Shown: positions 24,569-31,666 of the stretch, in pieces
Numbering within the stretch: position 1 is the first letter of the stretch
Layout: the number at the start of each line of letters is the position of its first letter
Origin: Streptomyces sp. NBC_00353
GTDB lineage: Bacteria; Actinomycetota; Actinomycetes; Streptomycetales; Streptomycetaceae
DNA length: 64,000 bases
Assembly (NCBI RefSeq): GCF_036108815.1
Contig: NZ_CP107985.1
Coordinates: 4,464,001 to 4,528,000, forward strand
Direction of reading: 5' to 3'
Position numbers and translations under genes: made by a program
Notes under the pieces: generated by a model
The model's database searches: none
The model's input: the letters and a program-made list of their open reading frames with translations, nothing else
Told to the model about the DNA's origin: nothing

Positions 24569-25753
24569 GTGACCATCACTCCGGAGAATCCGGGCAGGAC
24601 CCTCGAGCGGGTTCTCGCCGCCCCGGCGCCGGTGCCGGCGCCACCACGCCCGTCGTCGTCGCCCCTGGACCGCCGCCCGGCGCGCGCCAGGCCCCGGCTG
24701 CGCGCTCTGGACGGGCTACGGCTGGTCGCCGCGCTGATGGTCGCCGCGTACCACTACGGTGGCCGGGGCGGCGACATCACCAAGGCATGGGGAACCTCCG
24801 CCGCTTCCCTGTTCCCCACCGCCCACACCTGGTTCGCCTACGGCTGCCTCGGGGTGCAGATCTTCTTCGTCATCAGCGGCTTCGTGATCTGCATGAGCGG
24901 CTGGGGCCGCTCACTGGCCTCGTTCTTCGCCTCCCGGGCGGCCAGGCTGCTGCCCGCGTACTGGGCGGCGGTCCTGCTGGTGACACTGGTCTTCGCGCTG
25001 CCCGCGGTGGCGTACAAGGCGGTCTCCCCCAGCGATGCGCTGGTGAACCTGACACTGCTGCAGCAGCCACTGGGCGTGGACCGGGTACTCGGTGTGTGCT
25101 GGACGCTGTGGGCGGAGATCCGCTTCTACGCCCTGTTCGCCGTGTGCGTGGTGCTGCCGGGGGCCAGCAGGCGACGGATCGTGCTGTTCTGCGCCGCGTG
25201 GACGCTGGCCGCGGCGCTCGGCAAGGCATCCGGCGGGCCGCTGGCCGAGGTGGTCCTGATGCCCGAGTACGCCCCCTTCTTCATCGGCGGCATCGGGCTC
25301 TACCTGGTCCACCGAAACCGGCGGGACGTCACGGCCTGGGGCATCGTCGGCGTCAGCTGGCTGCTCGGCCAGCACTACGCGGTGGCCTCGCTGTGGCACC
25401 CGGCGGGCCCGCACGACTTCTCGTACCGCTCGTCGCTGGTCATCATCGCGATCGTGACCGCCGGATTCGCCGCGGTCGCCGCTATCGCACTCGGCGCCCT
25501 CGCCCGCTTCGACCGCCCTTGGCTGACAGTCGCGGGAGCGCTGACGTACCCCTTCTATCTCGTCCATGAACATCTGGGGTGGGTGGCGGTGAGCGCGTTG
25601 CACCGGCGGCTCGGCATACCGGCGGGAGTGACGGCGGTGCTCACGGTGGCGCTGATGCTGGCGCTGGCGTGGCTGCTGCACCGGTACGTGGAGCGGTGGT
25701 GCACCCCGCTGCTGCGCAGATCCCTGACGGGCGGGTCGGGCCGCCCCGCCTGA
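24569..25753 (+). CDS. Acyltransferase 3-family membrane protein
   Basis: A 394-residue integral membrane O-acyltransferase (OafA/NodX type). After a 45-residue Pro-rich cytoplasmic tail comes the signature RLRALDGLRLVAALMVAAYHYG with the catalytic His, then GCLGVQIFFVISGFVI, SRAARLLPAYW and about ten helices ending in FYLVHEHLGWV. Family members acetylate surface sugars. It is divergent from the GT29-like operon and shares its 214-base promoter region, so it may decorate the same glycopolymer. GTG at 24569 follows GGAAGG. Only 7 bases from the convergent TetR gene end. Confidence 0.85.
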   Translation: MTITPENPGRTLERVLAAPAPVPAPPRPSSSPLDRRPARARPRLRALDGLRLVAALMVAAYHYGGRGGDITKAWGTSAASLFPTAHTWFAYGCLGVQIFFVISGFVICMSGWGRSLASFFASRAARLLPAYWAAVLLVTLVFALPAVAYKAVSPSDALVNLTLLQQPLGVDRVLGVCWTLWAEIRFYALFAVCVVLPGASRRRIVLFCAAWTLAAALGKASGGPLAEVVLMPEYAPFFIGGIGLYLVHRNRRDVTAWGIVGVSWLLGQHYAVASLWHPAGPHDFSYRSSLVIIAIVTAGFAAVAAIALGALARFDRPWLTVAGALTYPFYLVHEHLGWVAVSALHRRLGIPAGVTAVLTVALMLALAWLLHRYVERWCTPLLRRSLTGGSGRPA

Positions 25754-25760
25754 CCACCGC

Positions 25761-26405
25761 TCAGCGCACCCCGTACCGTGCCTCGATCCCTGCGACGATC
25801 AGCCGCAGGCCGTCCTCGAACCGTTCCTCGTAGTGGGCGAAGATCTCGGCGCCCGCCGCGGCGGCGAGCGGGTACTGCGCCATCCGCTCGGCGCGCTCGC
25901 CGATGTCGAAACCGTCCCGCCGCTCGTCCGGCATCGGGCGGACGCCCTGCTCCTCACTGACGAAGCCCATCGTGTACGCGTACGCGGTGGTGCCCGCCCG
26001 GACGGCCTGCCAGAGTTCGAAGCCGGCGTCGACCATGGTCCGCAGATGGGCCTCCAGGCCGTCGGCGTGATCGGTGCCCGTGAACCTCGCACCGCCGTAC
26101 ACCTTCGCCCCGTCCCGATAGCGCAGCAGCGCGGCGCGCAGCCCGCTGTGGTACGCGACCAGCTGGTCCTGCCAGCGGTCGGGGGCCGGGCCCGGCAGAT
26201 CCTCGTCGAGCATCCGGCGGTACATCACCGTGGCCATCTCGTCGAGCAGCGCCTGCTTGTCCTTGAAGTGCCAGTAGAGCGCGGGCGCCTTGACGTCCAG
26301 CTCCTTGGCGATGGCACGCAGGGTGAGCCCGTCGAGGCCCACTTCGTTCAGCAGCCGCAGCGCGGTGTCGGCCACCCGTGCCCGGTCGATCTTCGTCGTA
26401 CCCAC
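25761..26405 (-). CDS. TetR-family repressor with TetR_C (tetracycline-repressor-like) domain
   Basis: A 214-residue regulator. The helix-turn-helix at residues 10-55 reads LTLRAIAKELDVKAPALYWHFKDKQALLDEM, very close to tetracycline repressors, and the C-terminal half with ALLRYRDGAKVYGG and HLRTMVDAGFEL matches TetR_C. It is divergent from an FAD monooxygenase gene, the same logic as TetR/TetA or TetR/TetX: the ligand is probably the monooxygenase substrate. Two TTAACnGCGTTAA-type sites (26414-26428, 26450-26464) between and within the two genes are the likely operators, giving autoregulation. GTG start at 26405 lacks a spaced ribosome site; the message may be leaderless. Confidence 0.88.
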   Translation of the reverse strand: MGTTKIDRARVADTALRLLNEVGLDGLTLRAIAKELDVKAPALYWHFKDKQALLDEMATVMYRRMLDEDLPGPAPDRWQDQLVAYHSGLRAALLRYRDGAKVYGGARFTGTDHADGLEAHLRTMVDAGFELWQAVRAGTTAYAYTMGFVSEEQGVRPMPDERRDGFDIGERAERMAQYPLAAAAGAEIFAHYEERFEDGLRLIVAGIEARYGVR

Positions 26406-26413
26406 CTTGACAA

Positions 26414-26428
26414 TTTAACAGCGTTAAG
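26414..26428. promoter_or_regulatory. TetR operator, copy 1 (near-palindrome)
   Basis: TTTAACAGCGTTAAG, 9 bases upstream of the tetR start. The right half CGTTAAG is identical to both halves of copy 2, and the left half differs by one or two bases. Its centre at 26421 is 36 bases from the centre of copy 2. Confidence 0.7.
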
Positions 26429-26443
26429 CACACACTCCCAACC

Positions 26444-27877
26444 ATGGAACTTAACGGCGTTAAGGAAACTGAGGTGCTGATCGTCGGAGCCGGCCCCTGC
26501 GGCCTCGCGCTCGCCTGCGATCTGGCCCGCCGCGGCGTGCGCGCCCTCCTCATCGAGCAAGCGCCCACGCTCTTCCCCGGCTCGCGCGGCAAGGGCATCC
26601 AGCCGCGCACGAGAGAGGTCCTCGACGATCTCGGAGTCGGCGACGCCGTGCGTACGCACGGCGGCCCGGCACCGGTCGGGATGGTCTGGCAGGACGGGCG
26701 GCGCCAGGGCGAGCGCGACATGTTCCGCCGGGCGGCGCCGACGGAGGCCGAGCCGTACGGGGAGCCGTGGATGATGCCGCAGTGGCGCACGCAGGAGATC
26801 CTGCTGGCACGCCTGCGCGAGCTGGGCGGCGACGTCGCCTTCTCGACCGCGCTGACCGGACTCGCCCAGGACGCGGAAGGCGTCACGGCGCACCTGTCCA
26901 CCGGTCCGGTGCGTGCCTCCTACCTGGTCGCGGCGGACGGCGGACGGAGCACGGTCCGGCGCGCACTCGAAATCCCGATGACCGGTGAGACCGTGGACCC
27001 GGCGCCGATGCTGGTCGCCGATGTGCGGGTCACCGATGACGCTCTCGACCGGCTCAACTGGCATATTCTGATGGGCGACGCGGGTTTCGTCACCCTCTGC
27101 CCGCTGCCCGGCACGGCGGACTTCCAGCTGGCGGCGCAGTTCAAGGAGGGCGAGCCGGACACCTCCGCGGAGGGCGTACGCGCTCTGGTCGCCGCCCGCA
27201 CCCACCTCGACGCGGACGCCATCACCGAGGTGCGGTGGTCCTCCGACTTCCGGCCGCGTGCCGCGCTGGCCGACAGGTTCCGCGAGGGCCGCGTCTTCCT
27301 GGCGGGCGACGCCGCCCATGTCCACTCCCCGGCGGGCGGGCAGGGACTCAACACCAGCGTCCAGGACGCGTACAACCTGGGCTGGAAGCTCGGCCAGGTG
27401 CTGCGGCACGGCGCACCGGTCGCACTGCTCGACAGTTACGAGGCGGAGCGACGGCCGGTCGCAGCCGACATGCTGGGGCTCTCCACCCGCATCCACCGCG
27501 GTGAACAGGAGCGCGGCGCGGCAGCCCAGCAGCTGGGGCTCGGCTACCGCGAGGGCCCGCTGTCGGCCGGCCGTGCGGGCGCGCTGGTGGCGGGCGACCG
27601 GGCCCCGGACGGACCGGCCGGCGACGGCCGACGGCTCTTCGACGTGTTCCGGGGACCGCACTTCACGCTGCTGGTCGTCGGCACCGACGCGGAACCCCCC
27701 GCGTTCGACGGCCCGGCGAGCGCTGCGGTCCACGTCCACCGCACCGACGCCTACGCGGCATACGGGAAGGGCCTGTTCCTGATCCGTCCCGACGGCTACA
27801 TCGGCTGGGCGGGCGAGGACGCCTCGGAGCTCGGCGCATATCTGGCACCGCTCGGCCTCGACCTCCAGCGCGGTTGA
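26444..27877 (+). CDS. FAD-dependent aromatic monooxygenase (PheA/TfdB-type)
   Basis: A 477-residue class A flavoprotein monooxygenase. It has the Rossmann FAD motif VLIVGAGPCGLALACDL, the RGKGIQPRTREVL substrate/FAD loop, the DG motif VAADGGRSTVRRAL and the GD motif VFLAGDAAHVHSPAGGQGLNTSVQDA, followed by a C-terminal thioredoxin-like tail (about 380-477). It would hydroxylate an aromatic compound using NAD(P)H and O2. The substrate is unknown; closeness to TetX-type enzymes and the TetR partner leaves drug inactivation possible but unproven. ATG 26444; a perfect TetR operator lies inside codons 3-7. Confidence 0.9.
   Translation: MELNGVKETEVLIVGAGPCGLALACDLARRGVRALLIEQAPTLFPGSRGKGIQPRTREVLDDLGVGDAVRTHGGPAPVGMVWQDGRRQGERDMFRRAAPTEAEPYGEPWMMPQWRTQEILLARLRELGGDVAFSTALTGLAQDAEGVTAHLSTGPVRASYLVAADGGRSTVRRALEIPMTGETVDPAPMLVADVRVTDDALDRLNWHILMGDAGFVTLCPLPGTADFQLAAQFKEGEPDTSAEGVRALVAARTHLDADAITEVRWSSDFRPRAALADRFREGRVFLAGDAAHVHSPAGGQGLNTSVQDAYNLGWKLGQVLRHGAPVALLDSYEAERRPVAADMLGLSTRIHRGEQERGAAAQQLGLGYREGPLSAGRAGALVAGDRAPDGPAGDGRRLFDVFRGPHFTLLVVGTDAEPPAFDGPASAAVHVHRTDAYAAYGKGLFLIRPDGYIGWAGEDASELGAYLAPLGLDLQRG
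26450..26464. promoter_or_regulatory. TetR operator, copy 2 (perfect palindrome inside the coding region)
   Basis: CTTAACGGCGTTAAG has perfect 7-base arms around a single central G. It begins 6 bases after the A of the monooxygenase start codon, so bound repressor would block either a leaderless start or early elongation. The operator bases encode part of the unusual N-terminal sequence LNGVK. Confidence 0.8.
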
Positions 27878-27879
27878 TT

Positions 27880-28011
27880 TCCTGCGCTCGCGGTCACGGA
27901 CGGGCGAGTGCGGAGATCCGCCGGGACATCCCCGCCGAGGAGTACGTACGCGCGCTCACGGTCCTGCAGCACATGATCCGCGGCATCGGAAGCAACGCGT
28001 GGCACCGGTGA
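27880..28011 (+). pseudogene. C-terminal remnant of a MarR-like regulator gene
   Basis: The frame ending at TGA 28009-28011 reads AEIRRDIPAEEYVRALTVL and then QHMIRGIGSNAWHR, which looks like the last helices of a MarR-family regulator. Just upstream, another frame reads ALAVTDGR, the usual strand before that helix (V-T-D-x-G-R), so a frameshift near 27900 probably separates them. No start codon, ribosome site or N-terminal helix-turn-helix is present: the monooxygenase gene ends immediately before it. It seems to be debris from a deleted regulator, possibly removed when the monooxygenase cassette arrived. Confidence 0.55.
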
Positions 28012-28026
28012 GCCGGGCCACCCACC

Positions 28027-28704
28027 TCACACGCTGCTGAGCGAGAGCTTCGCCGCGAAACCGAGGAACAGCACACCGGCAGCCGAAGTCGCGCCCGCCG
28101 ACAGCCGCTTGCGGCGGCGGAACGCGGCGGACAGCCGGGTGCCGCCGAATATCAGCGTCGACAGGTAGAGGAAGCTGGCGATCTGCAGCAGCGTGCCCAG
28201 CAGCAGGAAGGACAGCGCCGGATAGGCGTACCCGGGGTCGACGAACTGCACGAAGAAGGAGATCAGGAACAGGATCGCCTTCGGGTTGAAGAGGCTCACC
28301 ACCAACGCCCGCCGGTACGGCCGCTCCGCCGCCCCGGCCGCCGTCCTCGCCCCGCCCGGTCCGGCCGCGTCGTCGGTCAGCTCGGCGATCTGCCGGTGCC
28401 GCTCGCGCCACATGGACGCCGCGGCCCGCAGCATGCCGATCGCCAGCCAGGTCAGATAGCCCGCGCCCGCGTACTTGACGATGGCGAAGAGCACCGGCGT
28501 GGTCTGCAGCAGGGAGGCGGCGCCGAGCGCGGACAGCGTCATCAGCACCGTGTCACCGGTCCACACACCGGCCGCCGCCACATACCCGGTCCGCACACCG
28601 CGGCGGGCTGCGACGGAGAGCACGTACAGCGAATTCGGCCCCGGCAGCAGAACGATCAGCACGAGGCCGACGAGGTAGGTCGGAAGATCAGTGACACCCA
28701 GCAT
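28027..28704 (-). CDS. leuE: LysE-family amino acid exporter, LeuE-like
   Basis: A 225-residue integral membrane protein with six predicted helices. It begins MLGVTDLPTYLVGLVLIVLLPGPNSLYVLS, and the order VLMTLSALGAASLLQTTPVLF, then SLFNPKAILFLISFFVQFVD, follows E. coli LeuE (leucine exporter) closely. The PGPN motif and the N-P-K motif are family signatures. The start is awkward: ATG 28704 directly follows a terminator-like hairpin (28709-28738), and an upstream GTG at 28734 lies inside that hairpin; neither has a well-spaced ribosome site, so translation may be leaderless. Substrate (leucine or related) is inferred from similarity. Confidence 0.85.
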   Translation of the reverse strand: MLGVTDLPTYLVGLVLIVLLPGPNSLYVLSVAARRGVRTGYVAAAGVWTGDTVLMTLSALGAASLLQTTPVLFAIVKYAGAGYLTWLAIGMLRAAASMWRERHRQIAELTDDAAGPGGARTAAGAAERPYRRALVVSLFNPKAILFLISFFVQFVDPGYAYPALSFLLLGTLLQIASFLYLSTLIFGGTRLSAAFRRRKRLSAGATSAAGVLFLGFAAKLSLSSV

Positions 28705-28708
28705 GAAA

Positions 28709-28738
28709 AGGAGTGTCGCACGCGGGTACGACACTCCT
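28709..28738 (-). terminator. Rho-independent terminator of the mutase gene, abutting leuE
   Basis: On the minus strand, AGGAGTGTCG pairs perfectly with CGACACTCCT around a 10-base loop and is followed directly by TTTC, extending the T-run to TTTT. It is 38 bases past the mutase stop codon and ends 4 bases before the leuE ATG, so it could also act on leuE expression. Confidence 0.7.
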
Positions 28739-28776
28739 CCCGGGTGGTATTCCCGCCCGGTGACCCTCGGGGTGGA

Positions 28777-30357
28777 TCAGAACGCGTCCGTCGGCACGTA
28801 CGTCCCCCACACCTCCCGCAGCGCGTTGCACACCTCGCCGACCGTCGCCCGCGCCGCCAGTGCGTCCTTCATCGGGTAGAGGACGTTGTCCGTCCCCTCT
28901 GCCGCCTTCTTCAGCCGGCCCAACGCCTCGTCGACCGCCCCCTGGTCGCGCTCGGCCCGCAGCTTCGCCAGCCGGGCCGCCTGCTGGGCCTCGATCGCCG
29001 GGTCGACGCGGAGCGGTTCGTACGGCTCCTCCTCGTCGAGCTGGAAGCGGTTGACGCCGACGACGACGCGCTCCCCGCTGTCCGTCTCCTGGGCGATCCG
29101 GTAGGCGCTGCGCTCGATCTCGCTCTTCTGGAAGCCGCGCTCGATCGCGTTGACCGCCCCACCCATGTCCTCGACCTTGAGCATGAGGTCCCTGGCCTCG
29201 GCCTCGACGGCATCCGTCATCGATTCGACGACGTACGAACCGGCGAACGGGTCGACGGTGGCCGTGATGTCCGTCTCGTACGCCAGGACCTGCTGGGTGC
29301 GCAGGGCCAGCCGCGCGGACTTGTCGGTCGGCAGCGCGATCGCTTCGTCGAACGAGTTGGTGTGCAGCGACTGCGTACCGCCGAGAACCGCGCCGAGCCC
29401 CTGGACGGCGACGCGCACCAGGTTGACCTCTGGCTGCTGGGCGGTCAGCTGGACGCCCGCGGTCTGGGTGTGGAAGCGCAGCATCAGCGACTTGGGGTTC
29501 TTCGCACCGAACTCCTCCCTCATCACCCGGGCCCAGATCCGGCGGGCGGCGCGGAACTTGGCGACTTCTTCGAGGATCGTCGTACGGGCGACGAAGAAGA
29601 AGGAGAGGCGGGGGGCGAAGTCGTCGACGTCCATGCCGGCCGCGACGGCGGTACGGACGTACTCGATGCCGTCCGCGAGGGTGAACGCGATTTCCTGCGC
29701 GGGCGAGGCACCGGCCTCCGCCATGTGGTAGCCGGAGATCGAGATGGTGTTCCACTTCGGGATCTCGGCCTTGCAGTACTTGAAGATGTCGGCGATCAGC
29801 CGCAGCGAGGGCTTGGGCGGGAAGATGTACGTGCCGCGGGCGATGTACTCCTTCAGGACATCGTTCTGGATGGTGCCGGTCAGCCGGTCGGCCGGAACGC
29901 CCTGCTCCTCACCGACCAGCTGGTACATGAGGAGGAGCAGCGCGGCGGGCGCGTTGATCGTCATCGAGGTGGAGACCTTGTCGAGCGGGATCCCGCCGAA
30001 CAGGACCCGCATGTCCTCGACCGAGTCGATCGCCACCCCGACCTTGCCGACCTCTCCGGACGCGATCGGCGCGTCGGAGTCATGGCCCATCTGGGTGGGC
30101 AGGTCGAAGGCGACGGACAGGCCCATCGTGCCGTTGGCGATCAGCTGCTTGTAGCGGGCGTTCGATTCGGAGGCCGTGCCGAACCCGGCGTACTGACGCA
30201 TCGTCCACGGTCGGCCCGTGTACATCGACGGATAGACACCACGGGTGAAGGGGTAGGCGCCCGGCTCGCCCAGTTTGTCGTCGGCGTTCCATCCGTCGAG
30301 TGCGTCCGGCCCGTACACCGGCTCGATGGGCAGTCCCGACTCCGACTCGCGCGTCAT
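28777..30357 (-). CDS. Acyl-CoA mutase large subunit (methylmalonyl-CoA mutase family), B12 domain absent
   Basis: A 526-residue catalytic TIM-barrel subunit of an adenosylcobalamin-dependent acyl-CoA mutase. Family motifs are YPSMYTGRPWTMRQYAGFG, GLSVAFDLPTQMGHDSD, TGTIQNDVLKEYIARGTY and ISISGYHMAEAG. The Tyr in RQYAGF and the Arg in EYIARGTY match the substrate-recognising pair of methylmalonyl-CoA mutase rather than isobutyryl-CoA mutase (Phe/Gln), as I align them from memory. The protein ends before the cobalamin-binding domain, so it needs a separate small subunit (MutA/IcmB type) encoded outside this window. ATG 30357 with GGGAGG upstream. Monocistronic, ended by the 28709 hairpin. Confidence 0.88.
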   Translation of the reverse strand: MTRESESGLPIEPVYGPDALDGWNADDKLGEPGAYPFTRGVYPSMYTGRPWTMRQYAGFGTASESNARYKQLIANGTMGLSVAFDLPTQMGHDSDAPIASGEVGKVGVAIDSVEDMRVLFGGIPLDKVSTSMTINAPAALLLLMYQLVGEEQGVPADRLTGTIQNDVLKEYIARGTYIFPPKPSLRLIADIFKYCKAEIPKWNTISISGYHMAEAGASPAQEIAFTLADGIEYVRTAVAAGMDVDDFAPRLSFFFVARTTILEEVAKFRAARRIWARVMREEFGAKNPKSLMLRFHTQTAGVQLTAQQPEVNLVRVAVQGLGAVLGGTQSLHTNSFDEAIALPTDKSARLALRTQQVLAYETDITATVDPFAGSYVVESMTDAVEAEARDLMLKVEDMGGAVNAIERGFQKSEIERSAYRIAQETDSGERVVVGVNRFQLDEEEPYEPLRVDPAIEAQQAARLAKLRAERDQGAVDEALGRLKKAAEGTDNVLYPMKDALAARATVGEVCNALREVWGTYVPTDAF

Positions 30358-30578
30358 CTGCTGTGCCTCCCGCTGGAGCTACTTGCTGGTAACCAACGAC
30401 CCTCGCGACGGACTGTAGCGGTGGGCGTGCGACCGGTGGAGAGGCACAGGCTGGGACCTTGCTCACAAGGTGCGTCCTACGGGCTTCCCCACCGCATTCA
30501 CCATCATGCGCGGGCTTTGGCAACCGGGCAGAACGGGAATTCGTCCTAAGGGATACCGAAGGAAGCAGGTGGCCGAGG

Positions 30579-31478
30579 ATGGCACAAAGAACCGGGCACA
30601 GTGCAGGAACGACAGGCCGGAGAGCAAGGCACCCGGGCGGTGCGGCGGTGGCCGCCGTCGCAGTCCTCGCGCTGACCGTCACCACCGCGGGCTGCCGGGC
30701 GCAGCCCGCCAACGGGTCCCCGGCAGCCACGTCGTCACCGCCGAAGAACTCCGCCCCGGCGACCGACGACGCCAAGCCCGCCACGACTGCCTCGAAACCG
30801 GCGGCCTCACCGACGACGTCCGCCACGCCGAAGCCCGCCCCGCAGGCGAAGACACTGATGGCGACCGGATCCCAGGGCAAGCAGGTACGGGACCTGCAGG
30901 CCCGGCTCCGTCAGATCGGCCACTTCGGCCGGACCCCCACCGGCTACTACGGCACCCTCACCGTCGCCGCCGTGCAGTCCTTCCAGGGCAAGCGCGGACT
31001 GTCCCGGACGGGCCGGACGGACACGCTCACCTGGCAGAAGCTGCTCGCCATGACCCGGACGCCGACGGCCGCCGAGCTGAACCCGCCGACCTCCCGCCCC
31101 GTCGCCAAGCCCGACAAGCGCTGCCTGACCGGCCGGGTGCTCTGCATCAGCAAGAACAGCCAGACCCTGGCCTGGATGATCGACGGCCAGGTCGTCTCGG
31201 CGATGGACGTACGGTTCGGCTCGCAGTACACGCCGACCCGCGACGGCACCTTCTCGATCTACTGGAAGTCCCGGCACCATGTGTCGACGATCTACCACAC
31301 GGCCATGCCGTACGCGATGTTCTTCAGCGGCGGCCAAGCCGTGCACTACTCGGCGGACTTCGCGGCCCGAGGCTACAGCGGGGCCTCGCACGGGTGTGTG
31401 AACGTCCGGGACGAGGGGAAGATCGCCGCACTCTTCGACCAGGTCCGCACCGGCGACAAGGTCGTCATCTACTGGTGA
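30579..31478 (+). CDS. L,D-transpeptidase lipoprotein with peptidoglycan-binding domain
   Basis: A 299-residue exported enzyme that forms 3-3 cross-links in peptidoglycan or attaches proteins to it. Basic N-terminus, hydrophobic core, and lipobox TAGC with the acylated Cys39; a 75-residue Ala/Pro/Ser/Thr linker; a PG_binding_1 domain (about 100-160: GKQVRDLQARLRQIGHFG, then GTLTVAAVQSFQ); and a YkuD catalytic domain (about 185-299) with the SGASHGCVNV motif, nucleophile Cys273. ATG 30579 is preferred over earlier frame openings because it starts the signal peptide and has AGGTGG upstream. A strong terminator follows at 31497. Confidence 0.9.
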   Translation: MAQRTGHSAGTTGRRARHPGGAAVAAVAVLALTVTTAGCRAQPANGSPAATSSPPKNSAPATDDAKPATTASKPAASPTTSATPKPAPQAKTLMATGSQGKQVRDLQARLRQIGHFGRTPTGYYGTLTVAAVQSFQGKRGLSRTGRTDTLTWQKLLAMTRTPTAAELNPPTSRPVAKPDKRCLTGRVLCISKNSQTLAWMIDGQVVSAMDVRFGSQYTPTRDGTFSIYWKSRHHVSTIYHTAMPYAMFFSGGQAVHYSADFAARGYSGASHGCVNVRDEGKIAALFDQVRTGDKVVIYW

Positions 31479-31496
31479 GGGCGAAGAAAGAAAGGG

Positions 31497-31535
31497 GGCG
31501 CGGGCGGGACCGGGGGAACGTGTCCCGCCCGCGCC
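31497..31535 (+). terminator. Strong hairpin terminator after the L,D-transpeptidase gene
   Basis: Perfect 14-base arms: GGCGCGGGCGGGAC (31497-31510) and its complement (31522-31535), with an 11-base loop, 18 bases past the stop codon. It is followed by 131 bases without a gene before the convergent anti-sigma-like gene. Confidence 0.75.
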
Positions 31536-31666
31536 AGGTGCGCTGAGCCGAAGGTACGGGGGGAACCCCGGCTCTGTGCGCTGCCGATGACCAGTCGGCT
31601 CACTCAGTACTGCGCCGACGGCCCGGAAAATGTCACACCCGGTGGCAGCGGAGCGGCCGGCGCGGC

